Positions 17,158 to 24,067 of a DNA stretch of 30,881 nt are shown here, in pieces. Under the pieces are notes generated by a model. It ran no database searches and was not told the DNA's origin. It saw nothing but the letters and a program-made list of their open reading frames with translations. Location of the stretch: the NCBI GenBank assembly GCA_050249235.1, contig JBFWQW010000026.1, positions 1 to 30,881 on the forward strand. Direction: 5' to 3'. Positions within the stretch are counted from its first letter, which is position 1; every line of letters starts with the position of its first letter. The translations under genes were made by a program, and so were the position numbers. Origin of the DNA: JAEKLB01 sp050249235 (GTDB lineage Bacteria; Actinomycetota; Acidimicrobiia; Acidimicrobiales; CADCSY01).

Positions 17158-17516
17158 TGCGCAGCTCCGGCTCGCCCAGAGGGCTCGCCTGCGCAGCTGG
17201 GCGTGCACGCAGCCGCACCTGTCGGGGAGGCTCGCTTCGCTGGCGCTCCGCAGCGTTGCCTTGTTGATGCGCAGCTTCGGCTCGGCTGGCGCCTCGCCTG
17301 CGCAGCTTTGCGTGCACGCTGCCGTACCTGCTGGGGAGGCTCGCTCCGCTGGCGCTCCGCAGCGTTGCTGTGTTGATGCGCAGCTCCGGCTCGCCCAGGG
17401 GGCTCGCCTGCGCAGCTGGGCGTGCACGCAGCCGTTCGGTCTAGGGAGGCTCGCTTCGCTGGCGCTCCGCCGCGTTGCTGATGCGCAGGTCCGGCTCGGC
17501 TGGGTGCCCGAGCCGG
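17155..17516. repeat. 3.3-copy ~109-bp tandem repeat between pilB and pilT
   Basis: Units begin with TGATGCGCAG at 17155, 17265 and 17374, and a partial fourth at 17479. Copies 1 and 3 are almost identical over their first 60 bases; copy 2 differs more. Shared blocks include CTCGCCTGCGCAGCT, GCGTGCACGC and GGGGAGGCTCGCT or a near form. Within copies 1 and 3, CGCCCAG can pair with CTGGGCG, and TGCGCAG with CTGCGCA, so the units can fold. The repeat fills almost the whole 405-base gap, and its first three bases are the pilB stop codon. The short open frames it contains have repeat-derived composition and are not believable proteins. Confidence 0.88.
17491..17516. terminator. Hairpin ahead of the pilT promoter
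   Basis: CCGGCTCGG (17491-17499) pairs perfectly with CCGAGCCGG (17508-17516) around an 8-base loop. It lies in the truncated fourth repeat copy and just 10 bases before the pilT promoter candidate. It may insulate pilT from pilB transcription. No T-tract follows. Confidence 0.5.
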
Positions 17517-17526
17517 TTGCGGGTTG

Positions 17527-17554
17527 CTAAGGAAGCCAGGTGGGGGTGCCGACA
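17527..17554 (+). promoter_or_regulatory. Sigma-28-like promoter of pilT (leaderless)
   Basis: CTAAGG (17527-17532), 15 bases, and GCCGACA (17548-17554). The -10 element ends 8 bases before GTG 17563 and 11 before ATG 17566. Spacer length equals that of the pilB and pilMN candidates. Confidence 0.55.
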
Positions 17555-17565
17555 CTGGTGGCGTG

Positions 17566-19170
17566 ATGAACTCGTCTCGTCGTCTGGGTGAGTTCCTGGT
17601 CGAGCGCAAGGTGCTCTCCCGGGACGCGCTCGAGGAGTGCCTTGTCAAGGAAGCCGAGCTCGGGCGGCCGCTGGCCGCCGTCCTCGTCGGCGAGGGGTTG
17701 GTGGGCGAGCGCGACCTCATCGCCGCCATCGCCCACCAGACCGGGCAGCGCTTCGTCGACCTCGACGAGCAGGTGATCCGCCCGGGCGTCGACCGCCTGG
17801 TTCCGGCCGAGCTGGCCCGGGAGCTGATGGCCGTCGCCGTCGACATCGAGGGGGCAGAGCTGGTGGTGGCCATGGCCGACCCGAGCAACCGCGCCGCGGT
17901 GGTGAAGATCGCCGACGCCACGGGCTGGCCGGTCGCCCCGGCGTTGGCGGTCCGGGCGTCGCTCACCCGCCTGGTGGCCGCCATGTACGGCCTGGCCACG
18001 GTGGAGGTCCACGCCGGCCACGACGCCCCGCCGATCCCGTCGGCGGCCGCGAGCGAGGCCGCCGAGGGCGACGCCGCCGTGCCGCCGCCGCTGGCGGTCA
18101 CCACCGAGCTCCACCTGAACGACCTCCTCGTCCGCACGCTCGAGGTGGGCGGCTCCGACCTCCACCTGACGGCCGGCGTGGCCCCCACGGTCCGCGTGCA
18201 CGGCGAGATGGTGCGGATGGACGACTTCCCGGAGATGAACGGCTCCGAGGTGCGCCGGATGATCTACGCCGTGCTCACGCAGAAGCAGCGGGAGCGCTTC
18301 GAGACAGAGCTCGAGCTCGACATGTCGCACGCCGTCCCGGGCAAGGGACGCTTCCGCGTCAACGTCTTCCTGCAGCGCGACTCGATGGGAGCCGTGTGCC
18401 GGGCCATCCCGGTCGACGTGCTCCCGCTCGACCAGCTGGGCCTGCCCGCCGCGGTGGGGCGGTTCGCCGAGCTGCCCCGCGGCCTCGTGCTCGTCACCGG
18501 CCCGACCGGCTCGGGGAAGTCGACCACCCTGGCATCGTTGATCGACATCATCAACAGAACGAAGCCCGTCCACATCATGACGGTCGAGGACCCGATCGAG
18601 TTCCTCCACTCCCACAAGGCGGCCACCGTCAACCAGCGGGAGGTGGGGGAGGACACCCACTCCTTCTCGGCGGCGCTCAAGCACGTCCTGCGCCAGGACC
18701 CCGACGTGATCCTCGTCGGGGAGATGCGCGACCTCGAGACCATCCAGACCGCACTGACCGCGGCCGAGACCGGCCACCTCGTGTTCGCCACGCTCCACAC
18801 CCAGGACGCGCCCCAGTCGGTCGACCGCGTCATCGACGTGTTCCCCGCCCACCAGCAGCAGCAGGTACGGGCCCAGCTGGCCTCGGCGCTGCAAGGGGTG
18901 GTGACGCAGCAGCTCGTGCCGACGACGTCCGGCTCCGGCCGGACCTGCGTCGCCGAGGTGATGGTGGCGACGCCGGCCATCCGCAACCTGATCCGCGAGG
19001 GCAAGACCCACCAGCTCTACTCGGCCATGCAGGCCGGCGGCGCCTTCGGCATGACCACGATGGACCAGACGCTGGCCGACCTCGTCCGCAAGGGCAAGGT
19101 GGCCATGAAGACCGCCATCGAGCGGTGCTCGAACGTCGAGGACCTCCGGCGCCTGGCCGGGGAGGCCTGA
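17566..19170 (+). CDS. pilT: PilT-type pilus ATPase with N-terminal MshEN-like domain
   Basis: A 534-residue ATPase, far longer than the roughly 350 residues of classical PilT. The extra N-terminus (about 1-150) has RRLGEFLVERKVLSRDALEE and RPLAAVLVGEGLVGERDL and aligns by eye with the MshEN domain of the neighbouring PilB. An Ala/Pro linker follows, then the PilT core: GGSDLHLTAGVAPTVRVHG, Walker A GPTGSGKS (312-319), VEDPIEFLH, Walker B VILVGEMRD and GHLVFATLHTQDA. The C-terminal AIRNLIREGKTHQL and MTTMDQTLADL motifs are PilT signatures. There is no zinc tetracysteine, which separates it from PilB. It should drive pilus retraction, perhaps under cyclic di-GMP control. GTG 17563 is an equally good start. 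Confidence 0.93.
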   Translation: MNSSRRLGEFLVERKVLSRDALEECLVKEAELGRPLAAVLVGEGLVGERDLIAAIAHQTGQRFVDLDEQVIRPGVDRLVPAELARELMAVAVDIEGAELVVAMADPSNRAAVVKIADATGWPVAPALAVRASLTRLVAAMYGLATVEVHAGHDAPPIPSAAASEAAEGDAAVPPPLAVTTELHLNDLLVRTLEVGGSDLHLTAGVAPTVRVHGEMVRMDDFPEMNGSEVRRMIYAVLTQKQRERFETELELDMSHAVPGKGRFRVNVFLQRDSMGAVCRAIPVDVLPLDQLGLPAAVGRFAELPRGLVLVTGPTGSGKSTTLASLIDIINRTKPVHIMTVEDPIEFLHSHKAATVNQREVGEDTHSFSAALKHVLRQDPDVILVGEMRDLETIQTALTAAETGHLVFATLHTQDAPQSVDRVIDVFPAHQQQQVRAQLASALQGVVTQQLVPTTSGSGRTCVAEVMVATPAIRNLIREGKTHQLYSAMQAGGAFGMTTMDQTLADLVRKGKVAMKTAIERCSNVEDLRRLAGEA

Positions 19171-19172
19171 CC

Positions 19173-20393
19173 GTGGCCTCGACCTACACCTACCGGGTCC
19201 GCGACAAGGAGGGTCGCCTCCTCGAGGGCACCCTCGAGGCGGACAGCACCACGCTGGTGGCCAACCGCCTCCAGGCGATGGGCTACCTGCCGGTCTCCAT
19301 CGAGCGCCAGTCGTCCTCGAAGCTCTCGGTCGAGATCAAGATCCCCGGCCTCTCGGACCGGATCACCGGCAAGGACATCGCCGTCTTCTGCCGGCAGTTC
19401 GCCACCATGATCAACAGCGGCCTGTCGCTGATCCGGGCGCTGCACATCCTCGGCGAGCAGACCGAGAACAAGAAGCTGGCCGAGATCGTCGGCGACGTGC
19501 GCCTCGACGTCGAGCGGGGCTCGTCCCTCTCACAGGCCCTGGGCCGCTACCCCAAGGCGTTCGACCAGCTCTTCGTCTCGATGGTCCGGGCCGGCGAGAC
19601 CGGCGGTGTGCTCGACAGCGTGCTCCTGCAGCTGGCCGAGATCATCGAGAAGCGGGTCGAGCTCAACCGCAAGATCAAGTCGGCCATGACCTATCCCGTC
19701 GCGGTCCTCGGGCTCGTGCTGCTGATCGTGACGGCGATGCTGCTCTTCGTCGTCCCGACCTTCGAGACCCTCTACGCCGACCTGGGCGGCACCCTGCCGT
19801 TGCCGACGCGGATCCTGCTCGGGGTCTCCGGCTTCGTGACCAAGTTCGCGCCGCTCATCGTGGTGTTCGACGTCCTCGCCGTCGTCGGCTTCCGGAAGTG
19901 GATCCAGACCGACGGTGGCCGGGCCCGCTGGGACGTGGTGAAGCTCCGCGTGCCGATCTTCGGCAAGCTCGTGCACAAGACGGCGCTCAGCCGCTTCTCC
20001 CGGACGTTCGCCGTGCTGCTGCACTCCGGCGTGCCCATCCTCGAGTCGCTCGAGATCACGTCCGACACCGTGAACAACACGGTCGTCGGCCGGGCCATCA
20101 CCGACGTGCAGGATGCCGTCATGCGGGGTGAGTCGCTCTCGGCGCCGCTGGCCAAGCACGACGTCTTCCCGCCGATGGTCACCCAGATGATGGCCGTGGG
20201 CGAGGAGACGGGCGCCATCGACGAGATGTTGGAGAAGGTGGCGGAGTTCTACGACCAGGAGATCGAGGCCACGGTCGACGCCCTCACCTCGCTGCTGGAG
20301 CCGCTGCTGATCGTCGTCCTCGGTGGCGCCGTCGGCGGCATGGTCGTGGCGCTCTACATGCCGATGTTCAACATCATCAACCTCGTCCAGTAG
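19173..20393 (+). CDS. pilC: Type IV pilus inner-membrane platform protein PilC
   Basis: A 406-residue GspF/PilC-family polytopic membrane protein that couples the cytoplasmic ATPases to pilin assembly. It has the N-terminal TYTYRVRDKEGRLLEGTLEA segment and two GspF domains (about 70-195 and 270-395). Each domain carries the FCRQFATMINSGLSL or FSRTFAVLLHSGVPI type motif and an AGETGG or GEETGA loop. Hydrophobic helices lie at about 170-190, 220-245 and 375-397. Length is standard. GTG 19173 starts 3 bases after the pilT stop, so both are probably on one transcript. It ends the pilT-pilC unit, and a long non-coding gap follows. Confidence 0.95.
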   Translation: MASTYTYRVRDKEGRLLEGTLEADSTTLVANRLQAMGYLPVSIERQSSSKLSVEIKIPGLSDRITGKDIAVFCRQFATMINSGLSLIRALHILGEQTENKKLAEIVGDVRLDVERGSSLSQALGRYPKAFDQLFVSMVRAGETGGVLDSVLLQLAEIIEKRVELNRKIKSAMTYPVAVLGLVLLIVTAMLLFVVPTFETLYADLGGTLPLPTRILLGVSGFVTKFAPLIVVFDVLAVVGFRKWIQTDGGRARWDVVKLRVPIFGKLVHKTALSRFSRTFAVLLHSGVPILESLEITSDTVNNTVVGRAITDVQDAVMRGESLSAPLAKHDVFPPMVTQMMAVGEETGAIDEMLEKVAEFYDQEIEATVDALTSLLEPLLIVVLGGAVGGMVVALYMPMFNIINLVQ

Positions 20394-20643
20394 CCGCCAT
20401 TCGGGCGCCCGGTCCGCGGGTTGCCAATCGGTGGGCCGCCCGTGCGTGGGTGCCCGTGCGGCTCTTCCCGACGGTCGTCCCTTCCGGCGAGCACCGCCTC
20501 GCGAGACCACGCTCGGTGCTGCGTCCGTGCTCACGGGGGCCTTCGATCGGCGGCTTGATCACGCTACGTGGTCGGGCCTTGCAGCCGGCTGCCGGACGCC
20601 CTGTCCCCGCCCGCCGCGTTCGTCGAAGCGTCGTCCATTTCCG

Positions 20644-20674
20644 CTCAAGCGGCCGGGATCACGTGTCGTAGATA
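20644..20674 (+). promoter_or_regulatory. Weak sigma-28-like promoter candidate for pilA
   Basis: CTCAAG (20644-20649) is identical to the -35 element of the minor-pilin operon. The downstream element is degenerate: CGTAGATA (20667-20674), 17 bases away, or GTCGTAG at the usual 15-base spacing. It is the best candidate in the pilA leader, but not strong. Confidence 0.3.
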
Positions 20675-20854
20675 CCGCTGCGAGAAGGAGCTCTTGACAT
20701 CGCTGAAACGCCGGCGGGCGGAGCAGCAGCCGCACCCGAGCCACACCGGTCGAGTCGACCGGGACGGCGGAGGAGCGGTGTGGGAGGGCCTCCCCCGAAC
20801 CGACGGGTGGGCCGACCAACCGAACACCGGTCTCGCACCCAACTCGTGTCCAAC

Positions 20855-20860
20855 AGGAGG
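20855..20860 (+). promoter_or_regulatory. Perfect Shine-Dalgarno of pilA
   Basis: AGGAGG lies 10 bases upstream of ATG 20871. It is the only perfect Shine-Dalgarno among the pilus genes and fixes the pilin start. It fits the very high expression expected of a major pilin. Confidence 0.85.
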
Positions 20861-20870
20861 ACCCCCAGCC

Positions 20871-21377
20871 ATGCTCAACACCCTGCACAAGCGTCTCAAC
20901 CGTGAGGAGGACGGCTTCACGCTCATCGAGCTCATGGTCGTCGTGCTCATCATCGCCATCCTCATCGCCATCGCGGTGCCCACCTTCCTGGGTGCCCAGG
21001 ACCGGGCTCGCGACCGCGCCGCCCAGAGCGATCTGCGCAACGCCATGACGGCGGCGAAGACCATCGCCACCGACGATGCCGGTCTGTTCACGAGCATCTC
21101 GGCCGCCAACCTGACGGCTGCGGAGGGCGCCCTCAACTACGGGGCCGCCGACGGCACCGACCCGACCAACACCACCGTCGTCGGCTGGGACGTGGACCTC
21201 ACCACGACCCCGCAGCGGCTGCAGATGGTCCGCCTGAGCGCCTCCGGGAAGGCCTACGGCATCCGGATCCTCAGCGACGGCAAGACCTACTTCTGCTCCA
21301 ACAAGGGCGCCTCCGACGCGGCGTCGATCGCCGCCGTCGCCGACACCGCCGACACCTGCGACGGGACGAAGTGGTAG
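20871..21377 (+). CDS. pilA: Major type IV pilin PilA
   Basis: A 168-residue prepilin. A 15-residue charged leader ends in EEDG, with cleavage predicted between Gly15 and Phe16. The mature protein begins FTLIELMVVVLIIAILIAIA with Glu at position +5 (Glu20), followed by AVPTFLGAQDRARDRAAQSDLRNA, the classic N-terminal helix of type IVa pilins. The C-terminal domain is short, with two Cys (in YFCSNKG and DTCDG) that could form the D-region disulfide. The perfect Shine-Dalgarno, the own leader and the strong terminator downstream point to a single-gene, highly expressed transcript. PilD (adjacent) should process it, and PilB and PilC should assemble it. Confidence 0.95.
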   Translation: MLNTLHKRLNREEDGFTLIELMVVVLIIAILIAIAVPTFLGAQDRARDRAAQSDLRNAMTAAKTIATDDAGLFTSISAANLTAAEGALNYGAADGTDPTNTTVVGWDVDLTTTPQRLQMVRLSASGKAYGIRILSDGKTYFCSNKGASDAASIAAVADTADTCDGTKW

Positions 21378-21411
21378 TCGGCTAGCTGCAGCAGCAGCCA
21401 GCAACGACGGT

Positions 21412-21441
21412 GAGCGACCGGGCCTTCGGGCCCGGTCGCTC
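21412..21441 (+). terminator. Strong pilA terminator with UUCG tetraloop
   Basis: GAGCGACCGGGCC (21412-21424) pairs perfectly over 13 bp with GGCCCGGTCGCTC (21429-21441) around a TTCG loop. The C-UUCG-G closing is an extra-stable tetraloop. It lies 34 bases after the pilA stop. No T-tract follows. Confidence 0.85.
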
Positions 21442-21510
21442 CGCGTCCCGGGCCTTCGGGCCCGGTCGCTCCGCGTCCCGGGCCTTCGGGCCCGGTCGCT
21501 CCGCGTCCCG
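21421..21510. repeat. Three exact 30-bp repeats, each with a UUCG hairpin
   Basis: Units at 21421-21450, 21451-21480 and 21481-21510 are identical. Each has GGGCC-TTCG-GGCCC at its junction, followed by a GTCGCTCCGCGTCCCG spacer. Copies 2 and 3 form 7-bp stems with the same tetraloop. They appear to be tandem duplications of the right half of the pilA terminator. Confidence 0.93.
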
Positions 21511-21525
21511 GGCCCTGGGCGCGCC

Positions 21526-21531
21526 TACGGT
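21526..21531 (+). promoter_or_regulatory. Candidate -10 box of pilD (leaderless)
   Basis: TACGGT (TANNNT) ends 8 bases before the GTG start of pilD at 21540 and 15 bases after the hairpin array. It is unlike the sigma-28-type elements of the other pilus units, so pilD would be transcribed by the housekeeping sigma. Confidence 0.4.
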
Positions 21532-21539
21532 CGCCGGCC

Positions 21540-22310
21540 GTGACCGCCCTGCTCGCCGCCGGTTCCGGCCTCCTCGGTCTCGTCGTGGGCTCCTTCCTCA
21601 ACGTGGTGATCGCCCGGGTCCCCGAGCACCAGTCGGTCGTCGCCCCGAGGAGCCGGTGCCCGGGTTGCGGCACGCAGCTGGCGGCGAGGGACAACGTGCC
21701 CCTGCTCTCGTGGCTGCTGCTCCGGGGCCGGTGCCGGAGCTGCGGCATGGCGATCTCGCCCCGCTACCCGCTCGTCGAGCTCCTCACCGGCCTGCTCTTC
21801 GCCGCCGTCGCCGCCGACCTCGGCACCGACTGGGCGGTGCCCGCCTTCCTCGTGCTCGCCGCCTGCCTGGTGGCGGTGAGCTTCATCGACATCGAGCGCT
21901 TCCTCGTCCCGAACCGCGTGCTCGTCGCCACGCTGGTGCTGGCCGTGCCGCTCCTCGTGGCCGCCGCCGCGGTCGACGACCGCTGGGACGACCTCGGCCG
22001 GGCCGGCATCGGCGCCCTGCTGGCCTTCGGCAGCCTGCTCCTGCTCAACCTGCTCAACCCCCGCTACATGGGCATGGGCGACGTGAAGCTGGCGTTCGTC
22101 CTCGGCCTCTTCCTGGGCTGGCTCGGCCTCGGGCTGGTCGCGGTGGGGCTCTTCCTCGGCTTCGTCCTCGGCTCGGTGGGAGGCCTCGCGCTCATCGCCG
22201 CCGGCATCAGGACCCGCAAGGACCACATCCCGTTCGCCCCCTTCCTCGCTGCCGGCACCATGGTCGCCGTCTTCGTGGGCGACACCATCCTCGACTGGTA
22301 CCGCCGCTGA
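21540..22310 (+). CDS. pilD: Prepilin peptidase / N-methyltransferase PilD
   Basis: A 256-residue polytopic aspartyl protease that cleaves prepilin leaders after Gly and methylates the new N-terminus. The N-terminal segment GSFLNVVIARVP is followed by the cytoplasmic zinc tetracysteine Cys40, Cys43, Cys65, Cys68 (CPGCG and CRSCG), present in bifunctional PilD enzymes. The catalytic aspartates are Asp117 (SFIDIER) and Asp181 (GMGDVKL). About seven hydrophobic helices are seen. Its substrates in this locus are PilA and at least two minor pilins. The GTG start is supported by the -10 spacing and by the conserved N-terminus directly after it. Confidence 0.94.
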   Translation: MTALLAAGSGLLGLVVGSFLNVVIARVPEHQSVVAPRSRCPGCGTQLAARDNVPLLSWLLLRGRCRSCGMAISPRYPLVELLTGLLFAAVAADLGTDWAVPAFLVLAACLVAVSFIDIERFLVPNRVLVATLVLAVPLLVAAAAVDDRWDDLGRAGIGALLAFGSLLLLNLLNPRYMGMGDVKLAFVLGLFLGWLGLGLVAVGLFLGFVLGSVGGLALIAAGIRTRKDHIPFAPFLAAGTMVAVFVGDTILDWYRR

Positions 22311-22351
22311 GCCGACCCTGCCACCACGCTCGGTGACGATCGGGGAGAGGC

Positions 22352-22379
22352 CTTCAGTCCGGACCCGGTCCTGCCGACA
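22352..22379 (+). promoter_or_regulatory. Sigma-28-like promoter of pilMN-O-P (leaderless)
   Basis: CTTCAG (22352-22357), 15 bases, and GCCGACA (22373-22379), ending 8 bases before GTG 22388. The GCCGACA-N8-GTG layout is the same as for pilT. Confidence 0.5.
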
Positions 22380-22387
22380 TCTTCGCC

Positions 22388-24067
22388 GTGGCAACCAGAG
22401 TGATCGGCCTCGACATCGGGACCCACGCGGTCCGCGCCGTCGAGGTCTCCGTCGGGCGGGGCCAACCCGTCATCGAGAAGATGGGGCAGGTGGCGCTCCC
22501 GGCGGGCGCCGTCACGGCCGGCGAGGTGACCGATCCGGCCGCGGTGTCCGCGGCCCTCCGCCGGCTCTGGCGTGACGTCGCCTTCAGCAGCCGCGAGGTC
22601 GTCGTCGGCGTGGCCAACGCCCGCGTCGTCGCCCGCATGACCGAGATGCCGGCCCTGCCGGAGCAGGAGCTCCGCTCGTCGTTGCCCTACCACGTGCAGG
22701 AGCTGATCCCGATCCCGGTGGAGGAGGCGCAGCTCGACTTCCAGGTCACCGAGCACTTCGTCACCGAGGAGGGCGAGGAGCGGGTCAAGCTCATGCTCGT
22801 CGCCGCCCAGCGGGACATGCTGCGCACCCTCCTGGCGGCGGTGACGGCCGCCGGCCTGCGGGCCTCCCGCGTCGACCTGGTCGCCCTGGCCCTGATCCGG
22901 GCCCTCTACTCGCCCGGCGACTGGCTCGTGCCCGTCACCGAGGGCGAGGACGCCGATCTCGGTGCCGCCGACCGGACCCCGTTCGGCCAGGAGGTGATCA
23001 TCGGCGTCGGCGCCGGCATCACGAACGTGGTCGTGCACCACGCCGGCGTCCCGAGCTTCATCCGGACGGTCCCCTCCGGTGGCAATGCCGTCACGGAGGC
23101 CCTGGCCCACGAGCTGGGCGTCGGCTCGCCGGAAGCCGAGGGCATGAAGCGAGACGGTTCGGTGGGTGAGCTCGCCCTCGCAACCCGCACGGCGGTCGCA
23201 CCGGTGGTCGGCGAGGTGGTGGGTTCGCTCGACTTCCACCGCTCCAGCACCGACGGCCAGCGGGTCCGCCGGGTGGTCCTCTCGGGGGGCGGCAGCCGGC
23301 TGCTGCCGCTGCAGGAGTCACTGGCCGACCAGCTCGGCATGCCGGTCGACCTCGGCGATCCCTACCGCGAGGTGCGGGTCGGCAAGGTCGGGATCGACCC
23401 CGCCGTGGTCACCGCGTCGTCCGATCTCTTCACCGTCGCCCTCGGCCTGGCGCTCTCCGGCGTCGGCCTGGACGGGCCGGGCAGCCGCATCACGCTGCTC
23501 CCCGCCGAGGTGCAGGCCGAGCGGGCCGAACGTCGCCAGCTGGTGCTCGCCGGCGCCGGGGTCGGCGTGCTGGCCCTCGGCCTGGTCGCCACCGGCTTCC
23601 TCCGGGGCGCCCAGGCCGGCTCGATCCGATCGGATGCCTCCGAGGTGGAGACGGCGACGCAGGTCACCGAGGCCCGCATCGCCGAGCTCAAGCCCGTCGA
23701 GGACCTCGACGCCGAGATCGCGACCAGGCGCCAGACGGCCGTCGTCGCCGCCACCGGCGACATCGAATGGAAGGCGCTGGTCCAGGAGATCGCCGGAGCG
23801 CTCCCGGAAGGGGTGTGGTTGTCAAGCATCGCCGGGACCCGGGGCCAGTCGGCCCTGAGCACGGTGCAGTTCGCCGGCACCGCACCGGACCAGCCCGCCG
23901 TCGCCAGGTTCCTCCTCGCCATGGACGGCCTCGATGCCCTCGACGGCACCTGGCTCGGCGGGGCCACGGCCGACGAGACGACGGGCCTCGTGACGTTCAC
24001 GGCCTCGACCAACCTCACCGAGGCCGCCGGCTCAGGCCGGGCCGCGACCTTCCGGAGCACCAAGTGA
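22388..24067 (+). CDS. PilM-PilN fusion protein of the pilus alignment complex
   Basis: A 559-residue single chain. Residues 1-365 are PilM, an actin-like ATPase: GLDIGTHAVRAVEV at the N-terminus, LPYHVQELIPIPVEEAQLDFQV, the phosphate loop GVGAGITNVVVHHAG, and LSGGGSRLLPL. Residues 368-559 are PilN: ITLLPAEVQAERAERR, the segment by which PilN normally contacts PilM, then a membrane helix (about 385-405), a coiled-coil-like stretch, and a ferredoxin-like PilN domain (ALVQEIAGALPEGVWLSSI). These are separate genes in most species. The reading frame is continuous with no stop or slip site, so the fusion is real in this sequence. It should link cytoplasmic ATPases to PilO. Its stop overlaps pilO (GTGA). 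Confidence 0.92.
   Translation: MATRVIGLDIGTHAVRAVEVSVGRGQPVIEKMGQVALPAGAVTAGEVTDPAAVSAALRRLWRDVAFSSREVVVGVANARVVARMTEMPALPEQELRSSLPYHVQELIPIPVEEAQLDFQVTEHFVTEEGEERVKLMLVAAQRDMLRTLLAAVTAAGLRASRVDLVALALIRALYSPGDWLVPVTEGEDADLGAADRTPFGQEVIIGVGAGITNVVVHHAGVPSFIRTVPSGGNAVTEALAHELGVGSPEAEGMKRDGSVGELALATRTAVAPVVGEVVGSLDFHRSSTDGQRVRRVVLSGGGSRLLPLQESLADQLGMPVDLGDPYREVRVGKVGIDPAVVTASSDLFTVALGLALSGVGLDGPGSRITLLPAEVQAERAERRQLVLAGAGVGVLALGLVATGFLRGAQAGSIRSDASEVETATQVTEARIAELKPVEDLDAEIATRRQTAVVAATGDIEWKALVQEIAGALPEGVWLSSIAGTRGQSALSTVQFAGTAPDQPAVARFLLAMDGLDALDGTWLGGATADETTGLVTFTASTNLTEAAGSGRAATFRSTK

Larger units (their letters stand above)
20394..20870. other. Long non-coding region upstream of pilA
   Basis: 477 bases between pilC and pilA. 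It contains a possible pilC-distal hairpin (AGCACCG...CGGTGCT near 20490-20525), a small hairpin GATCACG-CTA-CGTGGTC near 20557-20575, a weak promoter candidate at 20644-20674 and the pilA ribosome site at 20855. A leader of about 190 bases would follow that promoter. No known riboswitch core (for example the GEMM cyclic di-GMP consensus) was recognised. Open frames across it are low-quality extensions of pilA. Confidence 0.6.

Noticed and set aside
17155..17516. CRISPR array
   Set aside because: Units are about 109 bases and homologous along their whole length; there is no short repeat/unique spacer alternation and no cas gene.
17261..17530. 89-codon open frame across the tandem repeat
   Set aside because: It is made of the repeat itself, lacks a ribosome site or domain, and is interrupted differently in each unit.
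20694..20699. TTGACA as a -35 box for pilA
   Set aside because: No TANNNT hexamer lies 16-19 bases downstream.
20694..20870. Upstream TTG start (after AAGGAG) giving an extended PilA leader
   Set aside because: It would add 59 Arg/Pro-rich residues before a prepilin leader that must be short for PilD; the AGGAGG before ATG 20871 is decisive.
20394..20870. Cyclic di-GMP (GEMM) riboswitch upstream of pilA
   Set aside because: The conserved core and tetraloop/receptor sequences were not found on reading through the region.
21410..22336. 308-codon open frame starting in the hairpin array
   Set aside because: It is out of frame with PilD, whose catalytic and zinc motifs are complete, and begins with repeat-encoded residues.
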